Source: Torreya grandis
Taxonomy: Eukaryota; Streptophyta; Pinopsida; Cupressales; Taxaceae
Direction: 5' to 3'
DNA length: 64,000 bases
Assembly: GCA_037957365.1 (NCBI GenBank)
Contig: JARHVA010000316.1
Span: 1,798,001-1,862,000, forward strand
Positions 48,721 to 60,670 of the stretch are shown piece by piece. The first letter of the stretch is position 1, and every line of letters starts with the position of its first letter. The notes under the pieces were generated by a model. It saw only the letters and a program-made list of their open reading frames with translations, was not told the origin of the DNA and did not search any database. Position numbers and translations under genes: made by a program.

Positions 48721-50684
48721 TGTCTATTGTATGTGCCTTAGGACATTTACCAATGTCATTTGCTTCTATTCTTGTGTGTGCCTTAGATCATTTACCAATG
48801 TGTTTTTCCTATACTCTTTTATGTTATCGTGGACCTCATGCCAACCTTGCTTGTTTTTAATTATATATGTATGTGGAATTTAAATATGTCTTGTATGCTT
48901 ACTTTTCAATTTCAATGACATGTGCCCATGTCCCTTGTTTTCTTGGCCCCTTAGCCACTCTTGCATGCTTCATTATTCTTGCCTTATGTGATAGTTTGCT
49001 TGATTTCTTCTCAAGTATTTGCAATGCCATGATCCACATCATGAATTATCTTGCTTTCTTACATGCCATGATGGACACCATGTTCCATCCCTCCTTGAAA
49101 ACTAACAACTAATAACTAACATTTCTAGTTTCAATTTAGTATATTACACATGTTATTACATTGTTATATCTATCTAGGCATACCCCTATTTGATATAACA
49201 ATATCCAATGTAAACCATGTTATATCTTGAGACATATTTTTGATTATCGTTACTATATCATGTATTTCATATCATAACACACTTGCATGGCTCTTCCTTT
49301 TGAAGGTAGTCATTATAGGGTCTTCATTCCTACCCTTATAAGAGGGGGAAATAAACATGGGTTTTTTCATAGAGATTAGAGCTCCTACCAGTCAAAAAAA
49401 TAATTTTCAGAACAATCAAAACAATAATCAAAGGTTAAACTAGATAGAATAGACTATAAAAATAGTAATAATTACTAAATAGTCATTAGATTCAGCAAAG
49501 GACAAAGTGTTGAACATAGACAATAACATCAGTCAGCAAGGTGTCTTATTTTTGGAACTCTTGTCTACATAATAACAAAATAGATTTTCGAGAAATAGGT
49601 AGAAAGGTCAGCTCGACTATAATTTTATCACATACATATTAGTCTAGATTCAGTAGTTTCATTATACTTTTTATCAAAGAATCCAGATATAGGAGGAATC
49701 ATGCACGACATGATGGCTCTTACTTCCCATTTTAGATTGGGAAGTTGGTATAACTTCCATATTAGAATATATTTTATAGACACTAGTGATTGACGGCAAT
49801 GTGCACATCACATTTGACTTATTTTCTTTCTATGTTCAGTATATTACCCAGGAATTCTTAGGTTACATGACTTATTCCATTTGTAGTTGGTTAGAACCAT
49901 TTTAGAGAGGCTTTCATACAAGCCTAACCTCCACATTCCTAAATGATTTCCACATAAGCCTAATTTCTAGTTTCAGAGTGGCTTTCATACAAGCTTAATC
50001 TCTTCCTTCTAGAGCTGGCCAAGATTAGCCTAGTTTCCAGTACACATTTGGCTATCCATGCCATATTGTTAGATTACAAAGCTTTCAAGGGATTTATAAT
50101 CCATTGCATATGACACACATTCATATCGATAACAATTTATAGCTTCACTCCACAGGGTAATGATGGAGCCAAAGGTCTATCTATCCTCTATATGCTTGAG
50201 CCACCTACTCAGAAGGATTAGATACATAGTCCAAACATTGATTAATATACATATGATCACATAGCTTCACTTAGTGGGTGATGATAGAGCCAAAGGGCTA
50301 GCCTTTACATTCTTAATCCACTCTCAAGGAATTAAGCACTCAACTCTATTTGTGATATTACTCGATAAATCACATATCTAGCATCACTCAACATCACAAT
50401 AGATTTTGTATTGTTTTGTGTACCCAATGAGGTGTATTCATTCCTTTCTCTTCCTCTCTCTCTCTCTTACTTAGATTTTTATGTTCTTATTCTAGATATA
50501 ATGTATCTAGTAAGAATTGAATTACTCTTGATTTTATTTTGTAGATTTACACTTCATGACATGTTCTCTCTATGCACACCCAACATCACATCACATAACT
50601 TCATGGGATTTACCTTTGTAGGTAATTTTAAGTACACTTTTTATTTTTTTATCCTAGTATTTCATTTTGATACATCACTAGAAT
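48721..50684. other. Unassigned region between pol remnant and plus-strand LTR
   Basis: No protein family recognised. Internal short repeats occur: a CCTTAG-GACATTTACCAATG motif twice near 48737-48800; a GCTTTCATACAAGC motif near 49910 and 49982; and a roughly 120-base repeat with ATAGCTTCACT and GAGCCAAAGG at about 50137 and 50258. The stretch just before 50699 may be 3' noncoding sequence of a plus-strand LTR element. Confidence 0.4.
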
Positions 50685-50698
50685 AAAGGGGGGCCAAA
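50685..50698 (+). promoter_or_regulatory. Polypurine tract before the plus-strand LTR
   Basis: AAAGGGGGGCCAAA directly precedes TGTAGTCATATAAAAT. A PPT before an LTR normally marks it as a 3' LTR, which conflicts with reading the downstream gag as belonging to this LTR. Confidence 0.6.
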
Positions 50699-52031
50699 TG
50701 TAGTCATATAAAATGTCAAAATTGGTTGCTTGAGTATGGCTTGTGACACCCAACCCATAGGTCCCTCTTGCATGCTCTCTTGACCCTTCTAGTCATCTTT
50801 TTACTGATTCCCAATCATTCTTAGACTTCTAAGACCTTATTCTAGCTCAGTTATAGACACCTAAAACTGGCCACCGATAACCTCTAACTAGGCTTTTAAC
50901 CAATTTATACCAAAATTCATAATTTAGCCTAAAAATGCTAAAGAACATTAAGTGAGTTGAAATTGATATATTAAAGTACCAATTTTGGCTAAGGTATCCC
51001 TAAATGGGGTAATGCAATTTATGGGCTAGCTAACTTTGTTCACATTATTTTGAGTTAAAATGTTAATTTTGTACCTGGGTGCTCTAGATTGCTCTTTTCT
51101 ATCAAATTTTTTACACAAAACATGTGCCTTTTTTATTTAGTGTTGACAACATCCTAAATGGGATGGCATATCTAATGCATCTAACATTGCATCTTGATTC
51201 TAATCTAGTCAAATTTCATGCCAATAGTAGAACATTTTGATCATTTGATTAATTTGTGCACAAAGAGCCAAGGTTTTCATCAAAGTGCCTAAACATGTTT
51301 AAAGCTAATTAATATAAATTAGGGCCTTAAGATAATTTTACATGGAACTTGTTGAATAAATATTTATTGGAAATTTATTGCCATTAACTGCATTATTAGG
51401 TGACCTTATTTCTTGGGAAGACATCCCTAGGCCATAAATGCCACAAATATCAAGATTCATGCCTCCCATACCTCATCAAAAACCTTCCATGTCTAGTTAA
51501 TTCCCCTCTATCTCAAATATTGATGATCCTACTTATGAATTTTAATTGCATAATTTAATTAATCCTTAGCCACACATCTCAATCTTGAGATGGACTGTTC
51601 AGGTTGATTCTAGCTATTTACAAAAAATTATAAATAAAAGGCTTTACCTATTGATTTTTAAGTTATTTTATGCCAAACTTATAATGCCCAAATGCATTCA
51701 AAAATCATTACATCTTAATGCTATAATTCCCAAGTATTGATCCAATCCAATCCAAAGCCACATAAGGTGCCAAGGAGAGATGGACATAGCCAAACTTCCA
51801 TTGATGCAAACTTCATGAGCATAAACTGAGCAAGCCACTACAACAAGCATTTTGGAGCATTCAAGGAAGGTAAAAGAAGGTTTATTTTTCATTTTAGTTT
51901 TGTTTTCCATTCATGTTTTTTTAACTAAGATCTCCCTAGTAATTAGGCCTAGATATGTTATGCTAGTGTGTTTATCTTATTTTGTTTTCATTTTGGGACT
52001 AACATGATACTAATCATCCTCTCTTGAGTCA
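50699..52031 (+). repeat. Plus-strand LTR (1,333 bp), partly shared with two other sites
   Basis: Starts TGTAGTC and ends GAGTCA. The first 170 bases match the U3 start of the LTR at 34322-35530 (inverted). The remainder matches 43389-44560 plus 35539-35563 (inverted). A TATA-like TATAAATA lies at 51629-51636. The flanking five bases (CCAAA and AATTC) do not match, so there is no target duplication for a solo LTR. It contains the empty site of the gag-only element near 52000-52012. Confidence 0.65.
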
Positions 52032-52232
52032 AATTCCTAATTCACATAATGGCATTCCTGCTAAGACTCTAGCCTCAAAAAATTGATCATGAATCTCTTT
52101 CAATCAACTCACTAACCTTTTCCATGCAAAATCTTGGAGTGGAAGGCCCAAAAGAGTGGAAAAATTGAGTAAAACACATTTTTCTAAAAGTTACAGTTTT
52201 GTCTAGACACAATCATGGTATTATCATTTAGA

Positions 52233-52645
52233 GTCATAGTATTATGTTTAAATAATTATTTTGAACTAAATTTTCCTTTCTATTTATGTTTGATAATATC
52301 TCTACTCACTCAGTCATGAGATTATCTTGAAACTCACAGAGTTGCCTAATAGATTCATGATATTATTTAATCGCTAGCAGTTAAGTGACAATACCACTAC
52401 TCATGAAGTTGTGGGATTGCCCTGAAACTCATGATATTGTCTATCTGATTCATGGTATTATGACTAAACTACCATTTATTAAGTTATAATAACATAACTC
52501 TAAAATTTGTGGAATTTCCCTACAACTAGCGGGATTGCCTCTCTAAATCATGATATTGTGACTAAATCATTAGTGGTTAAGTTACAATACCATAACTATA
52601 GAAGTTGAGAGATTGTCCTTCAACTAGTGGGAATGCTCTGTGGAG
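52233..52645. repeat. Tandem repeat, about 97-bp unit, four copies
   Basis: Copies begin TCATAGTATTATG, TCATGATATTATT, TCATGGTATTATG and TCATGATATTGTG at about 52233, 52355, 52450 and 52548. The last three are 95-98 bases long; the first is longer and most diverged. Each has a GTTAAGT/TTAAGTTA block and a GGGATTGCC-like block. Confidence 0.85.
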
Positions 52646-55390
52646 TAGCGAGGTTACACTGTGCAAACCCAAGACTTCATTTTTCAAATTTTATTATTCT
52701 AACCTTAAAATAGATTCAAGGCCAAAGGACATACTGACTTTTTTATTGTAGGGTCAACTTGAAATTTGTTACATCATGCTTTTAGACCTCTTTTGAAGGA
52801 TTAAAATGCATTAAGAACCTTTTTTTAGCACTTAATGAAACATTTAGGTGCTTAAGATGAATGTTTGATAGTTAGACTTTCAAAGTTACAACTTAAGACC
52901 AAAGGGTCAAAAGAAAACCACTCTCTCTTTCAAATTGGTGCTTAAAAATGAACTCATCTTTCCAAGTTTTTACATTCAATAGTTGTTTGAAATAGTTTTT
53001 GTTTTGAAAAGAGAGAGATATCACATGTATGCTCTTCCATTTTTCCCCTTTAGGGAATCCTTGGAATCAAAAGTGCCCATCCTTATTGAAAAAATCCTAG
53101 TTCAAGGCTCAGAAAGAATGCCATCTAAAGAACTCCCCAAAAAAGTGCAATAGTTTGGGTGATCTTGAAAATGACCCTAAAGTCTTTCTATTTTATGTAT
53201 TTTATTTCATTACATCTTGGCTTATGAGGGGGACTTCATCACCTCTCAAAAGTTATATAAGGAAGCTTTGACCTGGGGTTTCACCTCTCAGCATTGACTT
53301 CAACCACTCACACTAGGATCGAAGGTTTGAGTGGTTAAACCACCTTCTAGTGTTGGAGTTACACATGGGACATATCTCCACTTTAGACATCACACTACAT
53401 TAATCAAACAATGGATGCAATGGTTGCTAAAAGGACTAGACCTTTTTGAAATAAGCCAAGTGTTGTAGACCTAATTTTTATGCTTTTCTTTTGCATCCTT
53501 TGATGTGAAAGTCATTGTATAATTGATCCCCCTTGATGTTCAAAAACATTTAGACCTTAGATAAATCCCCACTTGCCACGGAAGTGTTATTGGTGTAAGG
53601 TGTGCCTCAAGGTCCATGTCATAGTACTATCATTTGAGAGAAGGGTGGTGTAAAAACCCTACTATATAATGTACATTTTACTTTTGGATAAACACTCAAA
53701 AATACTCTCAAATGATGTAAATTGATGGATTCCAACAATACCAAGAAACCTTGTTAGTTTAGGATCTAAGGATGATTAATTAGTTGGTTTTGTCCTATAT
53801 TAAAGTCTTGTTTAGAGTCAAAACTTGGTGTGAACAAATGATACAAACCAAAACACATAGTCCTCATTTTCCTTTGAACAAAGAGGTGTTATGCTACCCA
53901 TGTGAATCATCAATTTGCCTTGTTCAAAGTTTATCAAAACTTGGAGTCATATCATCCTCTTTGGTGTAGTTGTGCTACCTAATTGAATCTAGACTTCTAC
54001 CAAACACTATTTAAGTCCTTCATTTATAACTTAAATTCAAAATTGAAACTTCATAAGTTCATAGGGTTGATGTGTCAAGTGGGTTTGCCATTTTCATTAA
54101 ACTTGAGGAAACTTAGGTTTGATTTCCAATTTTAGTTAAAGGTCATTTAAGACTCAAAATCATTATTAGCACTTGATAGACTTAAGTCATTTTGTGATAA
54201 ACATTTTCACTTTGAGTCTATGCACTACAACATTTTTGTGTTACCCTCCTTTTTCCATCAATATCACTTGAATACTTACTTCTTTGCCTTAGAGATATTG
54301 TTAAAACTTTGAAGGTATGTATGCCATTTGAGTTTAGAAAGGTAGTGTTATGATCTCAAATTTGTGTGAAACCATCTTTGCCTTAGATATTTTTTTAAGC
54401 AAGAACTTTGTGCCATATTTTGAGAGTTTAGCATGGTTACACTACCCAAAACATTTAAGGAATTGTTTCATAGATCCTTTTTCATAGAGTTTAATCTTGC
54501 GCACATTTTAAAATCAAATCCATGTATACCTTTTGTGAATCTTTGTCTAGCACAGTTACGTTATTTACATTTGTATAGCCTATTTGTCAAAAGAATCAAG
54601 TTTTATACCATTATTTGAGAGAAAACAAACTATCCCTAAAGTGTCTTTTGTTTCAAGCCTTATACCTATTTGATTGAGTTTATGTCTACAAGTCAAATGC
54701 CTAGTTTTTGTTAGAAGTGTTTCAAATATGTTAGATTAAAATATCATATATTTTAGAGTCTATATTTTGACACCATTTGGCCAAGAGTCCTAGCACATAC
54801 CTTGTTTGAGCCTAGCTTTTGACACTATGTTTGGCCAAATAACCTAGCAACTATTTATTTCCTATATTAGGCCAATTTTAAATAATTTGACGTTAAAGTT
54901 TGGCATTTCAATTTTTAGTCCATTTACTTAATCTTTTTGTATAAGATATGTAACATTAGATACTTGACATTAGCTTATTTTAATAAAAAATCATTGCATA
55001 AACCTTTCCATCATTTTGACAAATCTAGACCAAATTTTAATATCATCTTTTAGACATTGTCTTTTTAGAATTTGTATAACTCTCTTCCCTTACTATTGAA
55101 AAACATTCACTATGGATCCCAACATGTATTCCTACACTTGTAGTGGACTCATGTAAAATCTTTGGATTAATAATGTGGTTGCATAAGAATAAATGGTGCA
55201 AGAACCCTACATATATAATATTACTTATGAGATAGATCCTTATCCCTCTTATAAGTACAAAACCAAGATCTATTAGCTAACTATTTGGTTAATACACCAC
55301 CATATTCAGAATAGGACCAAGAACAAACCATGCAATACCTAGCTATGATACCTACTATTAAAGAACCTTTTCCTTAAAAATTGTACTTAT
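52646..55390 (+). other. Probable leader of a plus-strand Tat-like element
   Basis: AT-rich, noncoding by inspection. It lies between the tandem repeats and the start of a plus-strand gag. Recurrent short motifs such as GTTATGCTACCCA and GTTACACTACCC suggest old degenerate repeats. Long leaders are usual in Tat/Ogre elements. Confidence 0.4.
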
Positions 55391-58300
55391 TAATGCACCT
55401 TCCATGTATGATCCTTATTTTTTTCAGCATCATCTATTGGAGAACAAAGACAATATTTTGGTTAGAGCTATAGAGGTAGGGGCCAAGTTTCTGGTAGACT
55501 TCCCCCATGAAAGTTTACCAAGTCTAGTAAAAATGCCTCACAACATATTGTATAGTCAATAGGCTTCTTATATCAATCCTTTATCTCTAGTCCAAATGAT
55601 GTATTAGGACCCTAATATGCCTGACAAAGGACAAATCCTCAGGGAAGACCAATTTAACTAAATGTAGATAGTGTATCAAACTTACTTGAATCTAGCACAC
55701 GATTTCAATCAGAATACCATGGTGAGTAAACCTCTTATTGAATTCGTTCCTTCAATAGGAGTTTTGATAGAGTTAATTGGTCAGTACAATCAAAATTTAA
55801 ACCCATTCACACAAAGTAATTTGGTAGAGAACTTGTTGTATATGCTAGTTATCAAAGAAGTGTCTTCTACTTCTACATAGAATAATGAGCAAAGCATAGT
55901 TGATAATGCATAAGAAATGTCCAATCTAAATTAAAGTGGTACTAATACATAAACAATTAATTAGAAACATGTACCTATAGTTAATACTACAAGTGGATTT
56001 GCATACCAATGAATGGGAATTTCTACATCCCAATATCAACTAGCTAATTCTAATCCTTAATCAAGTGCTTCTTCAAGTATACAACTAATAGGATTAGGTA
56101 GTCAGCCAATCGCTAATGACATGCCTCAACAAAAGAATGTGATGAATCTTATTCCTCCTCAATAGGGAATGAGTATCATTCCATAATAATAGTCATAAAT
56201 AAATGTACCAATGTAGCATAGGTAGAACATATTACCACCCCAACAAGGGGCAACTAATGTTCCACCTCGTCAGGTAGTAAAAAACATATCTCTTTAGTTT
56301 CAAGCTAGTATGCCAATTCAAAACCAAGTGATGTCTAACAAAAAATTCATAACTATTGATCATAAATAGGTGTTGAATATCCAATAAGCACCCACTCCCT
56401 AATAGGGATTCATGCAACAAGGAGGTTATAATGTTTCTCAAGTACCTACTAGGTAGCAATTACCTTTTATTCAAAACATACCACTAGTTCAGAGATAGGG
56501 TCTACGTTCACAAGTTCTCACTCAAAAATAAGGTTTGATTAGTTAGTATCAAGTCCTTATTCAACCACAATAGGCACAATATAGTTATATCCCTCCATCC
56601 TAACCACAAAATCCTCAACATCAAACCTTCATATCCAATCCAAACCTGAATATCACACAACTAAATGTGTAATTTCAAGCACATCCTAATCCATGTATGC
56701 GTATTCCTAGTTCACTTCCCAACCAATCCATAATACCACAATAAATATATCTATTATACATATGTCTAAGTGATTCACTTGTGACCACTTAACCACCTAC
56801 CTAGGCTAGTATTCCCACAAGTTTCCTAGAGCAAGAGTTACAATAAATGAAAGATGCAATTGTAGCCATCCAAGTGGGGAAACAAATTAAAATTTTTAAG
56901 TTGGATGATGTGTGTTCCTATCCTTTCAATATGGATTAATTACATATTCCATTTCATCCAAGATATGATCCCCCAAAGTTTGATAAATACAAGGTGAAAG
57001 GTGACCCCAAAGCCCATTTAATCCACATTTTTGTCACATGCCAACCAGTGTCATATAGTGATATATACATCTTATTGTTGTTTCCAAGGAGCTTAGTTGG
57101 ACAAGCCTTAGAGTGGTTCTTAAAGTAACCTAAGAATTTAGTAACTAATTTTTATGATCTTTTAGATAAGTTTGTGCATCACTTTTCCCAAAATCTTGAG
57201 CATGAGATTTCATTGGTTGATTTGACACAAGCTAAACAAAAATATGATGAGAGTTTTGTAAGTTATCTACAGTGATAGATAGCACTTGCAGGTTGTTTCA
57301 CTCATAGTTTACTAGATAAATAATTAGTCACTATGTTCACTAAAAAAATGCATAGTGAGATAGCCTATCATCTAGAACTACAATGTGCACATACCTTTAA
57401 ATAAATCATTGACAAAGGTTTGTTGATCTAGTGAGCACTCATTAATAAAGGAGTCATCGAGCTTAATTCAACTAATAAAAACCAAGGTACGAATTAGGGA
57501 AGTATCCAAAACCAACATCCAATCTAAGTGTAAACATCACAACCGACACATGCCAATAACAAAGATGGACCAAATCAATTCAATAAAAATAGGAATGTTT
57601 TGAGAAATGGTGTAACTAAGTCATGCCATATTCAAATGATGAAAACATCATTTGTTTAATCTACTCCACCTTTTTAGATTTCTCCTACTCAAAAACCTCT
57701 TCAACCAATGTCACAAGTATAATAACCAAGACCCATGCAATAAGTATAACAAACTTTGTAATTACCAAACCCTCCTCTAAGGAGAACTATGCCTATGCAT
57801 CATGTCTTTAGTGACCTTGGAGAGCCCATTGAGTCTATATTTCACAAACTTGCCACTATAAATCTGATTAGTTGACCTATACCAAAGCATTATCTACAAG
57901 GCATCCCTTATCTCAATTGGTACCATGAAAACAAATTCTATGAATATCATCAGGTTAATGGGCATAATTTACAAAGATGTGTGAAAATCAAGTATTTGAT
58001 TAAGAATATGTTAGAGAATGGGGAGATAACATTGGATATTGGTACTTCCACCTCTAATAAAACTCTTGGGATTTATCAAAGCCCCTTTCCCCAACATAAC
58101 ACCTAACAACAACATAAAACCCAATAGCAACATAACACCCAACAACAACATAACACCTAGAAATAACATAACAACTAGCAGTAATAGCAATAATAACACC
58201 AACTAGTGCAATAACAAAATCAATAGTATTAAATTAAAAGGCAAAATCAATAGTATAGCTAATAACATCAAAACAATGGACAAAACCAAGGTCAGAATGG

Positions 58301-58500
58301 TAACAACCAACAAACCTACCATGCAATTATGTATGACTACAATAGGGTTGTAGGTCATATTGTAGGGGTTATCGTTAATACCATCTCCATTAATCCTAGA
58401 TCGAGCACCAATCAATCGAGACCATTGCTAAATAATTCCACTCAAAAAAATAACATGGATATTCTTTGACCTAGGACCGCACATAGGCAAACTAACAAAT
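55391..58500 (+). pseudogene. Gag of a plus-strand Tat-like element
   Basis: From about 55400: MYDPYFFQHHLLENKDNILV, LVDFPHESLPSLVKMPHN, then a long Gln/Asn/Pro-rich part (about 55680-56850) in which a large share of Gln codons are TAA or TAG. The Retrotrans_gag core at about 56930-57400 reads YDPPKFDKYKVKGDPKAHLI, LLFPRSLVGQALEWFLK, NFYDLLDKFVHHFSQNLEHE and SLVDLTQAKQKYDESFVSYL. The knuckle-like NWYHENKFYEYHQVNGHNLQ and RCVKIKYLIKNML fall at about 57910-58010. An Asn/Gln/Thr repeat (HNTQQQ) follows at 58090-58200. Polypeptide text and order match Tat gag. Confidence 0.85.
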
Positions 58501-58859
58501 TAGGACTTCTACTTTTAGAGCTTATATTGATAACTCATCATTTCCCCATGACCACATACAAGTGCACCAACAATCGATACTTGTCTTATCTGGTCCCATA
58601 CCATTCCCACCATTTGTTAGCAACCATGGTCCTACATTTAATCATGATTATGAAATCACAACTCAGAGGTCAAGTATTACCATCCCAAGCTTACAACCAT
58701 CTACCACCTTACCTATTATCTAACCAACTATTCAGCCTTAGAATAAACCATTCACCATTGACCAAGATAGAAATTTTGATATTGTAGAGTAATTATAGAA
58801 GACACAAACACAAATCTCTATTTTAGATTTTTTATGAATGTCAACAATTGACAAGAACA

Positions 58860-59262
58860 TTTTGAATGCATTTTTAACCCAATCTATTTTTTCTAGTGAC
58901 ATATGCCCTAATAAATTTCAAGCTTTGGTTGGACACCTAGCTCCAGCCTAACAAGTCACATTCAACCAAAGTGATATGTCTTCCCTTGGCCCACTCCATA
59001 ATAATCCATTTTACATAAATGTTTATATAAATTAGCATAAAGTGAAATGTGTCCTTATAGATAATGGATCAGGCCTCAACATAGTGTCTCTAAAGCTCAT
59101 CAAGCTTCTTGGGTACATAATGGTATATCTCCAACTAAAAATGATAACTATAAAATCCTATGATAATTAGGAGAGAGAGTCACAAGGCACCATTAGCTTG
59201 CTATTTATCATTAGGATTTTGAACCATGATACACTTTACCATGTGCTTGATCTTGAGTTATC
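58860..59262 (+). pseudogene. Aspartic protease of the plus-strand Tat-like element
   Basis: The plus strand reads HKVKCVLIDNGSGLNIVSLK and LIKLLG at about 59040-59110, where D-N-G is the retropepsin triad variant usual in Tat elements. SQGTISLLFIIRILNHDTLY and HVLDLELS follow. The frame ends abruptly at 59262, before the expected LLGRPW motif, and no RT follows. Two stops are at expected Gln/Trp sites. Confidence 0.85.
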
Positions 59263-60230
59263 CTAGTGAATGTCAATAGAGTAATTTATATAATCTAGTA
59301 AGTAATGCACATCACCATGATAACTAGAGTGCATGGTGTAGGAATGACATAATCTGGATGGTGTGGTCATGTAGAACATGCCCCTCATGGGTAGATATAT
59401 CGATGTATGTATTGAATATAGAAGTAAGATACCCCTTAAATGGGTAGAGTAAAGCAATTATGGATCTAGATGTCACTACACACACTCAAATAAGATCAAG
59501 TGAAGCATGGTAATGTAGATAAATCGATAAACAATAGCATAGATCAACAAATGTAAGTCTAGCATGGTAGTATAAATGTAAATCATGGGTAATGTGTCTA
59601 TTTGAAATGTTTTTGTGTTTTGAATTATTTGAATGTTTTTGGATTTTGAAATTTTGTATTATTTTTGGATTTTTGATATATTTGAATATTTTTGTATTTT
59701 TTATATAAGTTATGTACAATCAATCATAAAGAAACTATGTAAAATTAAGGCTAAGAAGAGATGATACTAATCAATGAGTCTCATGGGAAACTCCCTATCA
59801 TGGTGTCTTGTATCAAGGAGAAGGATTGTGCATGATCATGAAGCATGATGGAAGGGTTGAGATTGTGGCTTTAAAAGTTGTGTATGTTGTAAATAATCTA
59901 AAATTTATGTAGTAGAAACTGACTGTGGGGTCCCCCTATAACTCTAAGAAGTGGATGTTTTTTATGGCTCTTAGGGAGTCATTTGGTAGTAAGAAAATAT
60001 CTCTGAACATGTTCTATATGTGTTGAGGCATAAGAGCTCAATGATACTGCTTTGGGTGTGAACACTATAGTTGAAAGTTGTCTAGAATTCTAAAACTATG
60101 GCTACTCTAAAAGAGACCTCTAAGGAAGTGTATGAACTCTCTGTGCTAGTAATGGAGGCCTCAATTGTGTCTGAATCTGAACTAGAGGAAGAACTAAAAT
60201 TGGTGGAGAAACTAAAACTAGTTGTGGAAT
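59263..60230 (-). other. Junction region, possibly protease-RT linker of the minus element
   Basis: From 60230 down to about 59700 the minus strand gives Pro/Ser/Gln-rich text (PQLVLVSPPILVLPLVQIQT and LLRVIGGPHSQF) with TAG stops at likely Gln codons. That would fit the linker between protease and RT in Tat elements. No RT follows. 59263-59700 has only poly-T-rich, low-complexity sequence. Confidence 0.35.
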
Positions 60231-60670
60231 TGAAACTAGTGACTACAAAATGGTAGATGGCTCTAAAGTATGGAGTGGTAACTCATATATAAATCTACCA
60301 ACTATAATGACTTGATTAGCATGAATAAATTTTATGCATCTATGAACTATAGAAGGTACTGCTCAAAGTTTTTTAATCCATGGTTAACCAAGTAACATAT
60401 AAAAAACTCCTACACTAGGAACAATAGTAAATGGTGTGGCCACATGTGTTGGACTAACTTGTATAAGAATTACAATCTCACCCAATGAACTCTATATGTT
60501 CCCATTGAATCTACTGATAATTATGTCTATTGGGGTAATATCCTACTTTAAATATCCCAAATGTTGTAATAATGTCATAGTGCACATATTCACACTAGAT
60601 CAATTGTCTATAAGAACACTATAAATGGGATGATTATGAATTTAAGCTATGATAAAGAGTGCATGATAAT
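60231..60670 (-). pseudogene. Aspartic protease of the old Tat element
   Basis: Minus strand: HNHPIYSVLIDN, TGA, SSVNMCTMTLLQHLGYLK. This is the LIDNGSSVNM protease motif with Gly (GGA) turned into TGA. ISRFNGN, SLGEIVILIQV and VFYMLLGXPWIKKL (the hydrophobic LLG.PWI motif) follow, ending VPSIVHRCIKFIHANQVIIV. The order and spacing are complete, so the domain is full length but dead. Confidence 0.88.

Noticed and set aside
50699..52031. Solo LTR interpretation
   Set aside because: The flanking five bases differ, and a polypurine tract precedes it, so a simple solo LTR with target duplication is not supported.
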